A DNA stretch of 64,000 bases, from contig NZ_JAPNLJ010000010.1 in the NCBI RefSeq assembly GCF_026627445.1, positions 124,001-188,000 of the forward strand, read 5' to 3'. The DNA comes from Streptomyces sp. H27-H1 (lineage in GTDB: Bacteria; Actinomycetota; Actinomycetes; Streptomycetales; Streptomycetaceae). The notes beneath the pieces are model-generated. The model had not been told where the DNA came from. It saw nothing but the letters and a program-made list of their open reading frames with translations, and made no database searches. Of this stretch, positions 8,261 to 19,692 are shown one piece after another. The position numbers and the translations under genes are program-made. Each line of letters starts with the position of its first letter. The first letter of the stretch is position 1.

Positions 8261-9706
8261 GTGAGCGCCAACCGCCCGGCAGCCGTCGTCGTACTCGCAG
8301 CGGGTGAAGGCACCCGCATGAAGTCGGCCACACCCAAGGTTCTGCACGAGATCAGCGGGCGTTCGCTCGTCGGTCACGTCGTCGCCGCCTCCCGCGAGCT
8401 GGACCCGAACCACCTCGTCGTCGTCGTCGGCCACGCCCGCGAACAGGTCACCGCGCACCTCGCCGCGATCGACACCGATGTCCGCACCGCGGTCCAGTTC
8501 GAGCAGAACGGCACCGGGCACGCAGTCCGGATGGCCCTCGAAGAGCTGGGCGGCCAGCCCGCCGGCACCGTGGTCGTCGTCTGCGGCGACACCCCGCTGC
8601 TGACCGGCGAGACACTCGCCGCCCTGACTGCCACGCACGAGTCCGACGGCAACGCCGTCACCGTGCTGACCGCCGAGGTCCCCGACTCCACCGGCTACGG
8701 CCGGATCGTCCGCGGCGACGACGGGGCGGTCACCGGCATCGTCGAGCACAAGGACGCCACCGACGCCCAGCGCGCCATCCGCGAGATCAACTCCGGGGTC
8801 TTCGCCTTCGACGGCGCCCTCCTCGCGGACGCGCTCGGCAAGGTCCGCACCGACAACAGCCAGGGCGAGGAGTACCTCACCGACGTACTCGGCATCCTGC
8901 GCGAAGCCGGCCACCGTGTCGGCGCGGCCGTGGGCGCGGACCACCGGCAGATCCTCGGGATCAACAACCGGGTTCAGCTCGCCGAGGCCCGCGCGCTGCT
9001 GAACGCCCGTCTGCTGGAGCGCGCCATGCTCGCCGGCGTGACGATCGTCGACCCGGCGAGCACGCTCGTCGACGTGACGGTGACTTTCGGCCAGGACGCC
9101 ATCGTGCACCCCGGCACCCAGCTGCTCGGCACCACGCACATCGCCGAGGGCGCCGAGGTCGGCCCCAACACCCGCCTGAAGGACACCCGCGTCGGCGCGG
9201 GCGCCCGGGTGGACAACACGGTGGCGGACACCGCCGTCGTCGGCGAGTCCGCGAGCGTCGGACCCTTCGCGTACCTGCGTCCGGGCACGAACCTGGGCGC
9301 CAAGGCCAAGGCCGGTACGTACGTGGAGATGAAGAACGCGACGATCGGCGAGGGCACCAAGGTCCCGCACCTGTCCTACGTCGGCGACGCGACGATCGGC
9401 GACTACACGAACATCGGCGCGGCCAGCGTCTTCGTGAACTACGACGGTGAGCACAAGCACCACACGACCGTCGGCTCACACTGCAAGACCGGTTCGGACA
9501 ACATGTTTGTGGCGCCCGTCACCATCGGGGACGGCGCCTACACGGCCGCCGGATCCGTGATCACCAAGGACGTGCCGCCCGGCGCCCTCGCCGTGGCCCG
9601 TGGCCAGCAGCGGAATATCGAGGGCTGGGTGGCCCGCAAGCGTCCGGGGAGTGCGGCTGCCACGGCGGCTCAGTCGGCAGTCGACGAGGACTCCGCCCAA
9701 CGCTGA
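8261..9706 (+). CDS. glmU: Bifunctional GlmU: GlcN-1-P acetyltransferase / GlcNAc-1-P uridyltransferase
   Basis: A 481-residue cytoplasmic enzyme that makes UDP-GlcNAc, the precursor of peptidoglycan. The N-terminal uridyltransferase domain shows LAAGEGTRMKSATPKVLH (nucleotide binding) and later VVCGDTPLL. The C-terminal half is a left-handed beta helix of hexapeptide repeats with VPHLSYVGDATIG and NYDGEHKHHT, which carry the acetyltransferase active-site residues. Length is normal for the family. Translation starts at GTG 8261. prs follows 133 bp downstream on the same strand, the usual actinobacterial order. The C-terminal tail is a variable Ala-rich extension. Confidence 0.97.
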   Translation: MSANRPAAVVVLAAGEGTRMKSATPKVLHEISGRSLVGHVVAASRELDPNHLVVVVGHAREQVTAHLAAIDTDVRTAVQFEQNGTGHAVRMALEELGGQPAGTVVVVCGDTPLLTGETLAALTATHESDGNAVTVLTAEVPDSTGYGRIVRGDDGAVTGIVEHKDATDAQRAIREINSGVFAFDGALLADALGKVRTDNSQGEEYLTDVLGILREAGHRVGAAVGADHRQILGINNRVQLAEARALLNARLLERAMLAGVTIVDPASTLVDVTVTFGQDAIVHPGTQLLGTTHIAEGAEVGPNTRLKDTRVGAGARVDNTVADTAVVGESASVGPFAYLRPGTNLGAKAKAGTYVEMKNATIGEGTKVPHLSYVGDATIGDYTNIGAASVFVNYDGEHKHHTTVGSHCKTGSDNMFVAPVTIGDGAYTAAGSVITKDVPPGALAVARGQQRNIEGWVARKRPGSAAATAAQSAVDEDSAQR

Positions 9707-9839
9707 GGTGAACTGACCGGAAACGGCTGCGCCCGAGACGGCGTACCGTGATAGGTGAACGCAATTCGGCTGGCTCACCGTGTGCGGGACGGACGCACAT
9801 GGGGGCGAGCAGCTTTCCCACGTCTGAGGAGACAGTGCT

Positions 9840-10817
9840 GTGACCGGGATCAAGACGACCGGCGAGAAGAAGCTGATGCTCTTCTCCGGCCGCGCCCACC
9901 CCGAGCTGGCCGAGGAGGTCGCGCACCAGCTCGGTGTCGGCCTCGTGCCGACCAAGGCTTTCGACTTCGCGAACGGCGAGATCTACGTCCGCTTCCAGGA
10001 GTCGGCGCGTGGCGCGGACTGCTTCCTGATCCAGAGCCACACGGCTCCGATCAACAAGTGGATCATGGAGCAGCTGATCATGATCGACGCGCTCAAGCGC
10101 GCGTCGGCACGCTCCATCACCGTGATCGTCCCGTCCTACGGCTACGCCCGCCAGGACAAGAAGCACAAGGGCCGCGAGCCGATCTCGGCCCGACTGGTCG
10201 CGGACCTGCTGAAGACCGCGGGTGCGGACCGCATCCTCACGGTCGATCTGCACACCGACCAGATCCAGGGCTTCTTCGACGGCCCGGTCGACCACCTTTC
10301 GGCCCTGTCGGTCCTCGCGGACTACGTGGGTGCCAAGGTCGACCGCTCCAAGCTGACGATCGTCTCCCCGGACGCCGGCCGCGTGCGCGTCGCCGACCGC
10401 TGGTGCGACCGTCTGGACGCGCCGCTGGCGATCGTGCACAAGCGTCGCGACAAGGACGTCGCCAACCAGGTGACCGTCCACGAGGTCGTCGGTGAGGTCA
10501 AGGGCCGCGTCTGCGTCCTGGTCGACGACATGATCGACACGGGTGGCACCATCTGCGCCGCCGCCGACGCGCTCTTCGCGCACGGCGCGGAGGACGTCAT
10601 CGTGACGGCCACGCACGGCATCCTGTCGGGCCCGGCCGCCGACCGCCTGAAGAACTCCAAGGTCAGCGAGTTCGTGTTCACGAACACCCTGCCGGACCCG
10701 TCCGACCTGGAGCTCGACAAGATCACGGTGCTGTCCATCGCCCCGATGATCGCCCGCGCCGTGCGCGAGGTCTTCGAGGACGGCTCGGTCACCAGCCTGT
10801 TCGAAGAGCAGCAGTAG
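9840..10817 (+). CDS. prs: Ribose-phosphate pyrophosphokinase (PRPP synthetase)
   Basis: A 325-residue enzyme that transfers pyrophosphate from ATP to ribose 5-phosphate, giving PRPP for purine, pyrimidine, histidine, tryptophan and NAD synthesis. It shows the ATP loop RQDKKHKGREPISARLVADL, the metal-binding VDLHTDQIQGFF segment and the PRPP-binding signature VLVDDMIDTGGTI. Start is GTG 9840, supported by GAGGAGA at 9826-9832. It sits between glmU and rplY, as in other actinobacteria. The protein is cytoplasmic and normally hexameric. Confidence 0.97.
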   Translation: MTGIKTTGEKKLMLFSGRAHPELAEEVAHQLGVGLVPTKAFDFANGEIYVRFQESARGADCFLIQSHTAPINKWIMEQLIMIDALKRASARSITVIVPSYGYARQDKKHKGREPISARLVADLLKTAGADRILTVDLHTDQIQGFFDGPVDHLSALSVLADYVGAKVDRSKLTIVSPDAGRVRVADRWCDRLDAPLAIVHKRRDKDVANQVTVHEVVGEVKGRVCVLVDDMIDTGGTICAAADALFAHGAEDVIVTATHGILSGPAADRLKNSKVSEFVFTNTLPDPSDLELDKITVLSIAPMIARAVREVFEDGSVTSLFEEQQ

Positions 10818-10848
10818 GCACAGCGGTACAGCGCTAGATCGTTTTTGG

Positions 10849-10919
10849 GTACGGCCTTCCCGCCGGGTACACTCCTCGAGTTGCTCGGCGAGGGAGGCCG
10901 TACCTGTTTCCGAACAGGT
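10849..10919 (+). promoter_or_regulatory. Structured leader upstream of rplY
   Basis: Two inverted repeats sit in the 196-bp gap between prs and rplY. The first pairs GTACGGCCT (10849-10857) with AGGCCGTAC (10895-10903). The second is a compact 7-bp hairpin, ACCTGTT (10902-10908) with AACAGGT (10913-10919), closed by a TCCG loop. The two stems share two bases, so they cannot both form fully. This could be a terminator for prs, an rplY leader with alternative folds, or both. Confidence 0.45.
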
Positions 10920-11013
10920 TCCGGTGCTCCGTTATCGACGCGCTCTTCGTAGCAGGCCGTGTTCCGGCCGGGTGACGTTCGAGTTCCTTTCCGTCACCCC
11001 ACGAGGAGTGAGC

Positions 11014-11595
11014 ATGTCCGAGGTCAAGCTTTCCGCCAAGACCCGCACCCAGTTCGGCAAGGGCGCTGCCCGTCAGGCCCGTCGCGACGGTCTCGTTCCC
11101 GGAGTCATCTACGGCCACGGCACCGACCCGAAGCACGTCGACGTCGAGGGCCACGGCCTGGCGCTGGCGCTGCGTACCGCCAACGTCCTGCTCTCCCTGG
11201 ACATCGACGGCGGCGGCACCGAGCTGGTCATCCCGAAGGCCGTGCAGAAGTACCCGCTGAAGCGCTCGATCTCCCACGTCGACTACCTGATCGTCAAGAA
11301 GGGCGAGAAGGTCACCGTCGACGTCGCGATCGTCACCGAGGGCGAGCTGGCCGCCGGTAACAACATGCTGGAGACCCTCCAGAACACGATCTCCGTCGAG
11401 GCCGAGGCCACCAACATCCCGACCGAGGTCACCGTCTCCATCGCGGGCCTCGAGGCCGGCGCCACCGTGCACGCGAAGGACCTGGTCCTTCCGGCCGGCA
11501 CCACCCTGGCCGTCGACGGCGACCTCGCCGTCCTGCAGGTCGTCGCCCCGCAGGGCGAGGAGCCGGCCGCCGAGGGTGCGGGCACCGAGGCCTGA
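11014..11595 (+). CDS. rplY: 50S ribosomal protein L25 / general stress protein Ctc
   Basis: A 193-residue protein of the long, two-domain L25 (Ctc) type: an N-terminal 5S rRNA-binding domain ([24 protein letters not shown]) and a C-terminal beta domain ending in an acidic Glu/Ala-rich tail. L25 binds 5S rRNA in the central protuberance of the large subunit. ATG 11014 is preceded by GAGGAG (11003-11008). An in-frame GTG two codons upstream is closer to the ribosome-binding site and less likely. It is flanked by a structured leader and a strong terminator, so it may be expressed largely on its own. Confidence 0.95.
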   Translation: MSEVKLSAKTRTQFGKGAARQARRDGLVPGVIYGHGTDPKHVDVEGHGLALALRTANVLLSLDIDGGGTELVIPKAVQKYPLKRSISHVDYLIVKKGEKVTVDVAIVTEGELAAGNNMLETLQNTISVEAEATNIPTEVTVSIAGLEAGATVHAKDLVLPAGTTLAVDGDLAVLQVVAPQGEEPAAEGAGTEA

Positions 11596-11625
11596 GCCTC
11601 GCGCCCCTCTCTCAGCACTTGCTGA

Positions 11626-11666
11626 ACGACCGCCGTCCGGCTCCACTGGAGCGGGACGGCGGTCGT
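11626..11666 (+). terminator. Terminator between rplY and pth
   Basis: A perfect 13-bp stem, ACGACCGCCGTCC (11626-11638) with its complement at 11654-11666, and a 15-nt loop. It lies 30 bp past the rplY stop and ends just before the pth ribosome-binding site. Transcription of pth may therefore depend on read-through or on a promoter inside this region. Confidence 0.75.
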
Positions 11667-11686
11667 CTTCGTATAAGGAGCTTTTG

Positions 11687-12277
11687 ATGTCGGACGACGC
11701 GGCGCCCTGGCTGATCGTGGGTCTCGGTAACCCGGGTGCGGAGTACGCGGGCAACCGCCACAACATCGGCTTCATGGTGGCCGATCTGCTGGCGGAGCGG
11801 ATGCGCGGCAAGTTCAAGGCGCACAAGGCCCGCGCACAGGTGGTCGAGGGCCGGATGGGCCCGCCGGGGCCTTCGAACCGGCGCGTCGTGCTGGCCAAGC
11901 CCCAGTCGTTCATGAACCTGTCCGGCGGCCCGGTGACCGCGCTGCGGGACTTCTACAAGGTGCCGCTCGACAAGATCATCGCGGTCCACGACGAGCTGGA
12001 CATCGACTACCCGACCCTGCGGCTGAAGCTGGGCGGCGGGGACAACGGCCACAACGGGCTGAAGTCGATGACGAAGTCCATGGGCCCGGACTACCACCGG
12101 GTGCGGTGCGGCATCGGCCGGCCGCCGGGCCGGATGCAGGTCGCGGACTTCGTCCTGAAGGACTTCTCCTCCACGGAGCGCAAGGAGCTGGACTGGTTCG
12201 TGGACCGTTCGGCGGACGCCGTGGAGTGCCTGATCGAGGAGGGTCTGGAGCGCGCGCAGTCCACCTACAACAGCTGA
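11687..12277 (+). CDS. pth: Peptidyl-tRNA hydrolase
   Basis: A 196-residue cytoplasmic enzyme that cleaves the ester bond of peptidyl-tRNAs released from stalled ribosomes. Conserved motifs are [20 protein letters not shown] (with the catalytic His), [31 protein letters not shown] and GHNGLKSM. Length is normal. ATG 11687 follows AAGGAG at 11675-11680. It is placed after rplY as in most actinobacteria. Confidence 0.97.
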   Translation: MSDDAAPWLIVGLGNPGAEYAGNRHNIGFMVADLLAERMRGKFKAHKARAQVVEGRMGPPGPSNRRVVLAKPQSFMNLSGGPVTALRDFYKVPLDKIIAVHDELDIDYPTLRLKLGGGDNGHNGLKSMTKSMGPDYHRVRCGIGRPPGRMQVADFVLKDFSSTERKELDWFVDRSADAVECLIEEGLERAQSTYNS

Positions 12278-12320
12278 GGCGGACAGCTGAGGCCGACAAC
12301 CGCGGCCCAAAGCCGGGCCC

Positions 12321-12370
12321 ACGACGGAGCCCCCGCCACCGGATCGATCCGGTGGCGGGGGCTCCGTCGT
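12321..12370. terminator. Very strong bidirectional terminator between pth and ppc
   Basis: A 50-bp perfect palindrome: 25 bases from 12321 (ACGACGGAGCCCCCGCC...) are exactly complementary to the following 25, with GGATCGATCC at the centre. It separates convergent pth and ppc. Confidence 0.85.
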
Positions 12371-12385
12371 GGAAGGGGCAGGGGC

Positions 12386-15145
<2,760 letters not shown>

Positions 15146-15598
15146 AGGTGCGGCTCCTTGCAGTGTTTCGAGCGCTACTGGGAGGTGGGCCCCGGATGCG
15201 CGCGGTGGTGGCCGTCCGGACCTGGGTCCGGCGGTGCCACCGCTCCTGATGCGCAGCTCGGGCTGCCCGTGCGGACCGCGCTGTCCGACGACACCAGGAT
15301 AGGTGGCCCGTACCGGTGACCAGGTCCCTGTGTCACCTAGCGGGACGACGGCCCTCGGGCGCGGGCCGATGGGCCCGGGCGAAGCACCGTGGGACCGGGG
15401 GTGCAGTGCCGTGGGACCGGCGGGCGCGGCGCCCTGGGGCCGGGGGCGCGGCGGCGCCGTGGAACCGGGCTCCGGGCGCGCTCCTCTTGCCCCGCCAGGG
15501 ACCTTTGCCATACTTACGTTGCCGTAGGTTACGCGTCCGTAGGGACGGGTGGCCGGGCGGCGCGCCTGCCGACTCCCTCACCCTCAGGGGACACACCT
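15146..15598. other. Divergent ppc/desaturase intergenic region
   Basis: About 450 bp without a credible gene. The ppc side holds a possible minus-strand -10 (TATCCT, complement of 15296-15301) and an inverted repeat GGTGAC/GTCACC (15315-15320, 15332-15337). The middle (about 15385-15470) has four imperfect repeats of a CCGTGGGACCGG-like unit spaced 22-25 bp. The desaturase side holds the operator-like palindrome at 15512-15529. Confidence 0.5.
15512..15529. promoter_or_regulatory. Operator-like palindrome in the desaturase promoter
   Basis: ACTTACG-TTGC-CGTAGGT, arms complementary at six of seven positions, 70 bp upstream of the desaturase start. It overlaps a plausible -10 (TACTTA at 15511-15516) whose -35 would be TTGCCC at 15487-15492. 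It is the best candidate target of the TetR regulator encoded downstream of the desaturase. Confidence 0.5.
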
Positions 15599-16579
15599 AT
15601 GACCATCAGTCCCGACGTGATCGAGGACGCCTCCGCGTCTTCCGGCGCGTCCGTGCCGTCCGCGACCCTCGGCGGTGAGAGCAAGCGGTCCGTGGAGCAG
15701 ATCGCGCTGCTGCTGTTCATCACCGTCCCCTTCCTGGCAGTGCTGGTGGCGCTTCCGCTGGCCTGGGGCTGGGGGGTGAGCTGGCTGGACGTGGGCCTGA
15801 TGGTGTTCATGTACTTCCTGACCTGCCACGGCATCACCATCGGCTTCCACCGCTACTTCACGCACGGATCCTTCAAGGCGAAGCGGCCGCTGCGCATCGC
15901 CTTGGCGATCATGGGCTCGATGGCGGTCGAGGGACCGCTGGTGCGCTGGGTGGCCGACCACCGCAAGCACCACAAGTACTCCGACCACGAGGGTGACCCG
16001 CATTCGCCGTGGCGGTTCGGCGAGACGGTGCCGGCCCTGATGAAGGGCCTGTGGTGGGCGCACATCGGGTGGCTCTTCGACGAGGAGCAGACCGACCAGC
16101 AGAAGTACGCCCCCGACCTGATCAAGGACCCGGCGATCCGCCGCATCTCGCGCGACTTCCTCTTCTGGACGATCTTCTCGCTGGCGATCCCGCCGGTCGT
16201 CGGCGGTCTGGTGACGATGTCGTGGTGGGGCGCCTTCACGGCGTTCTTCTGGGGCTCCCTGATCCGGGTCGCGCTGCTGCACCACGTGACGTGGTCGATC
16301 AACTCGATCTGCCACGCGGTGGGCAAGCGCCCGTTCAAGTCGCGCGACCGCTCCGGCAACGTGTGGTGGCTGGCGGTGCTGTCCTGTGGTGAGTCCTGGC
16401 ACAACCTGCACCACGCCGATCCGACCTCGGCCCGGCACGGTGTGCTGCGCGGCCAGGTCGACTCCAGCGCGCGGCTGATCCGTTGGTTCGAACAGCTGGG
16501 ATGGGCGTCCGACGTCCGCTGGCCGTCCGAGGCCCGCATCGACGCCCGGCGCAAGGAAGAAGTGTCGAACGCGGCATGA
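15599..16579 (+). CDS. Acyl-CoA (delta-9 type) fatty acid desaturase
   Basis: A 326-residue integral membrane di-iron enzyme that introduces a double bond into a saturated acyl chain, tuning membrane fluidity. The three histidine boxes are HRYFTH, HRKHH and HNLHH, and they lie between four predicted hydrophobic segments. It resembles the stearoyl-CoA/delta-9 desaturase family rather than the plant-type acyl-ACP enzymes. ATG 15599 is the first Met in a region of family similarity. Frames upstream are GC-rich non-coding sequence. Its stop overlaps the start of a TetR gene (ATGA), so enzyme and regulator are co-translated. Confidence 0.92.
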   Translation: MTISPDVIEDASASSGASVPSATLGGESKRSVEQIALLLFITVPFLAVLVALPLAWGWGVSWLDVGLMVFMYFLTCHGITIGFHRYFTHGSFKAKRPLRIALAIMGSMAVEGPLVRWVADHRKHHKYSDHEGDPHSPWRFGETVPALMKGLWWAHIGWLFDEEQTDQQKYAPDLIKDPAIRRISRDFLFWTIFSLAIPPVVGGLVTMSWWGAFTAFFWGSLIRVALLHHVTWSINSICHAVGKRPFKSRDRSGNVWWLAVLSCGESWHNLHHADPTSARHGVLRGQVDSSARLIRWFEQLGWASDVRWPSEARIDARRKEEVSNAA

Positions 16580-17250
16580 TGGGGGGCGTGGGAAACGACG
16601 GCAGCAGCTCCAGCAGCGAGAAGCCCAGGCGCAGCCGCCGGGTCCGGATGACGGGCGCCGAACGGCGTCAGCAACTGCTGGACATCGGCCGCATCCTGTT
16701 CGCCGAGAAGGGGTTCGAGGGCACGTCGGTCGAGGAGATCGCGGCGAAGGCCGGAGTCTCCAAGCCGGTGGTGTACGAGCACTTCGGCGGCAAGGAAGGC
16801 CTCTACGCCGTCGTCGTTGACCGGGAGATGCGCCAGCTGCTGGACGGGGTGACGGGCGCGCTGACGGCCGGGCACCCGCGGGAGCTGCTGGAGCAGGCGG
16901 CCTTCGCCCTGCTGGACTACATCGAGAACTACACGGACGGTTTCCGGATCCTGGTCCGGGACTCCCCCGTGGCCCAGTCGACGGGCACCTTCGCCTCACT
17001 GATCAGTGATATCGCCACGCAGGTCGAAGACATCCTGGGCCTGGAGTTCAAGGCCCGCGGCTTCGATCCGAAGCTGGCCCCGCTCTACGCGCAGGCACTG
17101 GTGGGTATGGTGGCGCTGACCGGCCAGTGGTGGCTGGAGACGCGCCGCCCGAAGAAGGCGGAGGTGGCGGCGCACCTGGTGAACCTGGCCTGGCACGGCC
17201 TGGAGAACCTCGAGGCGAAGCCCCGCCTGGTGGGCCACCGCAAGAGCTGA
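16576..17250 (+). CDS. TetR-family regulator, probably of the desaturase
   Basis: A 224-residue DNA-binding protein. The helix-turn-helix spans about residues 35-75 (LFAEKGFEGTSVEEIAAKAG, VSKPVVYEHFGGKEGLY). The C-terminal part is an all-helical ligand-binding domain. The ATG at 16576 overlaps the desaturase stop by 4 bp. A GTG at 16588 is a possible alternative. Co-transcription with the desaturase and a palindrome in that promoter suggest autoregulation of the operon in response to an acyl ligand. The ligand is inferred, not visible. Confidence 0.88.
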   Translation: MMGGVGNDGSSSSSEKPRRSRRVRMTGAERRQQLLDIGRILFAEKGFEGTSVEEIAAKAGVSKPVVYEHFGGKEGLYAVVVDREMRQLLDGVTGALTAGHPRELLEQAAFALLDYIENYTDGFRILVRDSPVAQSTGTFASLISDIATQVEDILGLEFKARGFDPKLAPLYAQALVGMVALTGQWWLETRRPKKAEVAAHLVNLAWHGLENLEAKPRLVGHRKS

Positions 17251-17295
17251 GCGCACTCGCCTGCTCGCGGTGCGCGAGCGGGGACGTCGTGCCTG

Positions 17296-17328
17296 GTGCC
17301 CGGGTCGGGAGGCCCGGGCACTCTTGTG
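17296..17328 (+). terminator. Terminator after the desaturase-TetR operon
   Basis: A 9-bp perfect stem, GTGCCCGGG (17296-17304) with CCCGGGCAC (17313-17321), followed by a T-rich run (TCTTGTGTT). Confidence 0.8.
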
Positions 17329-17503
17329 TTCTGAACGCGATCAAAATTACCCTCCTAATCACTATGGCAAACACCTGTCACGCGGGTAGCCTTCGGTTAC
17401 TTCCCGGGGGGGAATGCCGTCTGATGTGCAGCGCAGCTCTGCCGCGCGCCGTAGGCGACCCCGTTCCACCCGGTTTCACCTGATTTTTCACCAGGGAGAC
17501 CTC

Positions 17504-19252
17504 TTGTCTTTCATGCGCTCCTCGCGCTCCGGCCGCATTGCGGCCTGCACCGCCCTCGCCCTCGCGGCAGGCATGATCCTTTCCGGTCCGGTCTCGGCCG
17601 ATGAGAAGCCCGTGTCCGCGCCGAAGGCCGAACGGCCCAAGGTCGACGACCGCGCCACGGGCGTCCGGCCGAAGGCCGCGGCGCCCAAGGCCAAGACCGA
17701 CGCGCAGAAGAAGCAGCAGCCCGGCACGAAGGCTGCCGCCAATCCCGTGCCCGCGCTGTTCGACGTCGACGGTGACGGCTGGCAGGACATCCTCTATCGC
17801 GGCCTCAGCAACGCGTCGTACCTGAAGACCTTCAACGACACGCAGGACCCGGAGTACTACGTCGAAGGCGCCGGCTCCGGCGAGGACTTCAAGGACGTCA
17901 TCGAGGCGGGCGACCTCAACCGCGACGGGCGCCCGGAGATCCTCACGCTCTCCGTCACCGGCAAGCTCTCGCTGCTGTCGGCGGACAAGTACGGCGCCTA
18001 TCGCACCGGCTGGTCCGGCAACGGCTGGAACATCTACAACAAGGTCACCGGCGTCGGCGATGTGACCGGCGACGGCAACGCGGACCTGCTGGCCCGCACG
18101 CCCGCCGGCGCCCTGTACCTGTACCCGGGCAAGGGCACGGCCGGTTCGGGCAGCCCCTACGGCTCCCGGATCTCCCTCGGCGGCGGCTGGGGCATGTACT
18201 CCCAGATCGTCGGCGGCGGCGACTTCAACGACGACGGCAAGTACGACCTGCTGGCGGCCACGCCGGCCGGCGTGCTGTACGTCTACCCGGGCACCGGCCG
18301 TACCTCCGGCGTCTTCGGGAACCGGATCAAGAGCAGCACCGGCTGGAACATGTACAACCAGCTCCAGGTGCTCACCGCCACCCAGGGCGGCAGCTGGCTC
18401 GTGGGCCGTGACCCGAGCGGCAAGATGTGGAGCTACGGCTCGAACGGCGCCGGCGGCTTCGCCGACCGCACCGCGATGGGCACGAACTGGCAGTACACCA
18501 ACCTGTTCGCCGGCCAGGGCGGCGTGCCCGCGCACGGCCGCTCCGATCTCCTGGCCCGCACCAGCGGCGGCGCCGTCTTCGCCTACTTCGGCAGGATGAA
18601 CGGCGGCTTCGAAGACCGCCAGCAGGTCGCGGCGACCGGCGAAGTTCCGGTCAACCAGGTCAAGATGGCCGTGGCCTCCTCGTTCGGCGCCGAGAACACC
18701 TCCAACTGGCTCTTCTCGGGCGGCGGCGCGCTCTACAGCAACGGCACCCTCGTGGGCCATGGCTGGGACATATACAACTCCCTCGTCGGTGTGGGCGACG
18801 TGGACGGTGACGGCAACGGCGACCTGCTCGCCCGCGACAAGTCCAACGTCCTGTGGCTCTACCGGAGCTACGGCAACGGCTACCAGTTCCGCGACCGGGT
18901 CCGCCTGGGCGCCGGCTGGGGCATCTACAACAAGCTCTTCGGCGCCGGCGACGTGACCGGTGACGGCCGCGCCGACCTGCTCGCCCGCGGTACCGACGGC
19001 ACGCTGTGGGCCTACCCGGGCAACGGCAGCGCCGGCTTCGGCGACCGGGTCAAGATCGGCACCGGCTGGAACGGCCTGACCAAGCTGGTCGCGACCGGCG
19101 ACATCACCGGTGACGGCCGTACCGACCTCGTCGGCGTCGACTCCGCCGGGCAGGCGTTCCTGTACAAGGCGACGGGCCTGACGGGCCTGAACACCTTCAA
19201 GGACCGCACCTCCCTCGGCGGCGGCTGGAACGCCTACGTCGAGCTGCAGTAA
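17504..19252 (+). CDS. Secreted FG-GAP/VCBS-repeat beta-propeller protein
   Basis: A secreted protein of about 582 residues. The signal peptide has a basic head (MRSSRSGR) and hydrophobic core (IAACTALALAAGMIL) ending near VSA-DEK. A Lys/Pro/Ala-rich linker follows. The rest is a run of about ten FG-GAP/VCBS blades with the pattern GWNIYNKVTGVGDVTGDGNA, where DVTGDG, DVDGDG and DFNDDG are calcium-binding loops. Such propellers bind ligands or partner proteins outside the cell, and no catalytic domain is seen. TTG 17504 is favoured because AGGGAG ends 5 bp upstream. ATG 17513 is the alternative, 14 bp away. It stands alone between two terminators. Confidence 0.85.
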   Translation: MSFMRSSRSGRIAACTALALAAGMILSGPVSADEKPVSAPKAERPKVDDRATGVRPKAAAPKAKTDAQKKQQPGTKAAANPVPALFDVDGDGWQDILYRGLSNASYLKTFNDTQDPEYYVEGAGSGEDFKDVIEAGDLNRDGRPEILTLSVTGKLSLLSADKYGAYRTGWSGNGWNIYNKVTGVGDVTGDGNADLLARTPAGALYLYPGKGTAGSGSPYGSRISLGGGWGMYSQIVGGGDFNDDGKYDLLAATPAGVLYVYPGTGRTSGVFGNRIKSSTGWNMYNQLQVLTATQGGSWLVGRDPSGKMWSYGSNGAGGFADRTAMGTNWQYTNLFAGQGGVPAHGRSDLLARTSGGAVFAYFGRMNGGFEDRQQVAATGEVPVNQVKMAVASSFGAENTSNWLFSGGGALYSNGTLVGHGWDIYNSLVGVGDVDGDGNGDLLARDKSNVLWLYRSYGNGYQFRDRVRLGAGWGIYNKLFGAGDVTGDGRADLLARGTDGTLWAYPGNGSAGFGDRVKIGTGWNGLTKLVATGDITGDGRTDLVGVDSAGQAFLYKATGLTGLNTFKDRTSLGGGWNAYVELQ

Positions 19253-19261
19253 GCGGTCCCG

Positions 19262-19317
19262 CACGTACGACGGCGCCCCGTCACCGGACAACCGGTGGCG
19301 GGGCGCCGTCGTACGTG
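19262..19317. terminator. Strong bidirectional terminator
   Basis: A 26-bp stem with a single G-T pair (19262-19287 with 19292-19317) and an ACAA loop, between the convergent VCBS-repeat gene and the glyoxalase-fold gene. Confidence 0.85.
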
Positions 19318-19324
19318 GGCCGGG

Positions 19325-19690
19325 TCAGCCGACGGTGGGTTCCAGGAACTCCAGCCGATTGCCGACCGGATCCTCGGAGTAGAAACGGCGGTGGCCCGGG
19401 AGATGGTCGTCCCAGACGACCCCGGCGCCGCGTTCCCGCAGTCTCCTCGCGTACGCCTCTATGCCGGTGACCCGCAGTCCCGGGTGGGCCTTGCGTGCGG
19501 GGCGGAAGTCGTCCTCGACGCCGAGGTGGAGCTGGACGGGCCCGGCGGCGAACCAGCAGCCGCCGCGCGCCGCGAGCACCGGCGGCTTGGGAATCTCGGT
19601 CATGCCGAGGACCTGCGCGTAGTAGGCGCGGAGCCGGTCCTCCGAGCCGGGTGGCGCCGCGAGCTGGACGTGGTCGACGCCGGCGAGCAC
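19325..19690 (-). CDS. Glyoxalase/bleomycin-resistance (VOC) fold protein
   Basis: A 121-residue single VOC domain: VDHVQLAAPPGSEDRLRAYY, then WFAAGPVQLHLGVEDDF and a C-terminal FYSEDPVGNRLEFLEP. The metal-ligand positions (His near the start, His in QLHLG, Glu in LEFLEP) are conserved. VOC proteins include glyoxalases, dioxygenases and drug-binding proteins, and the substrate is not predictable. GTG at 19688-19690 lies 2 bp after the stop of the Tam-like methyltransferase, so the pair is translationally coupled. Confidence 0.82.
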   Translation of the reverse strand: MLAGVDHVQLAAPPGSEDRLRAYYAQVLGMTEIPKPPVLAARGGCWFAAGPVQLHLGVEDDFRPARKAHPGLRVTGIEAYARRLRERGAGVVWDDHLPGHRRFYSEDPVGNRLEFLEPTVG

Positions 19691-19692
19691 GG

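Noticed and set aside
15385..15470. Repeat array upstream of the desaturase as a separate mobile element
   Set aside because: The four CCGTGGGACCGG-like units are imperfect and unevenly spaced (22-25 bp), without ends or inverted repeats. They are described only as part of the intergenic region.
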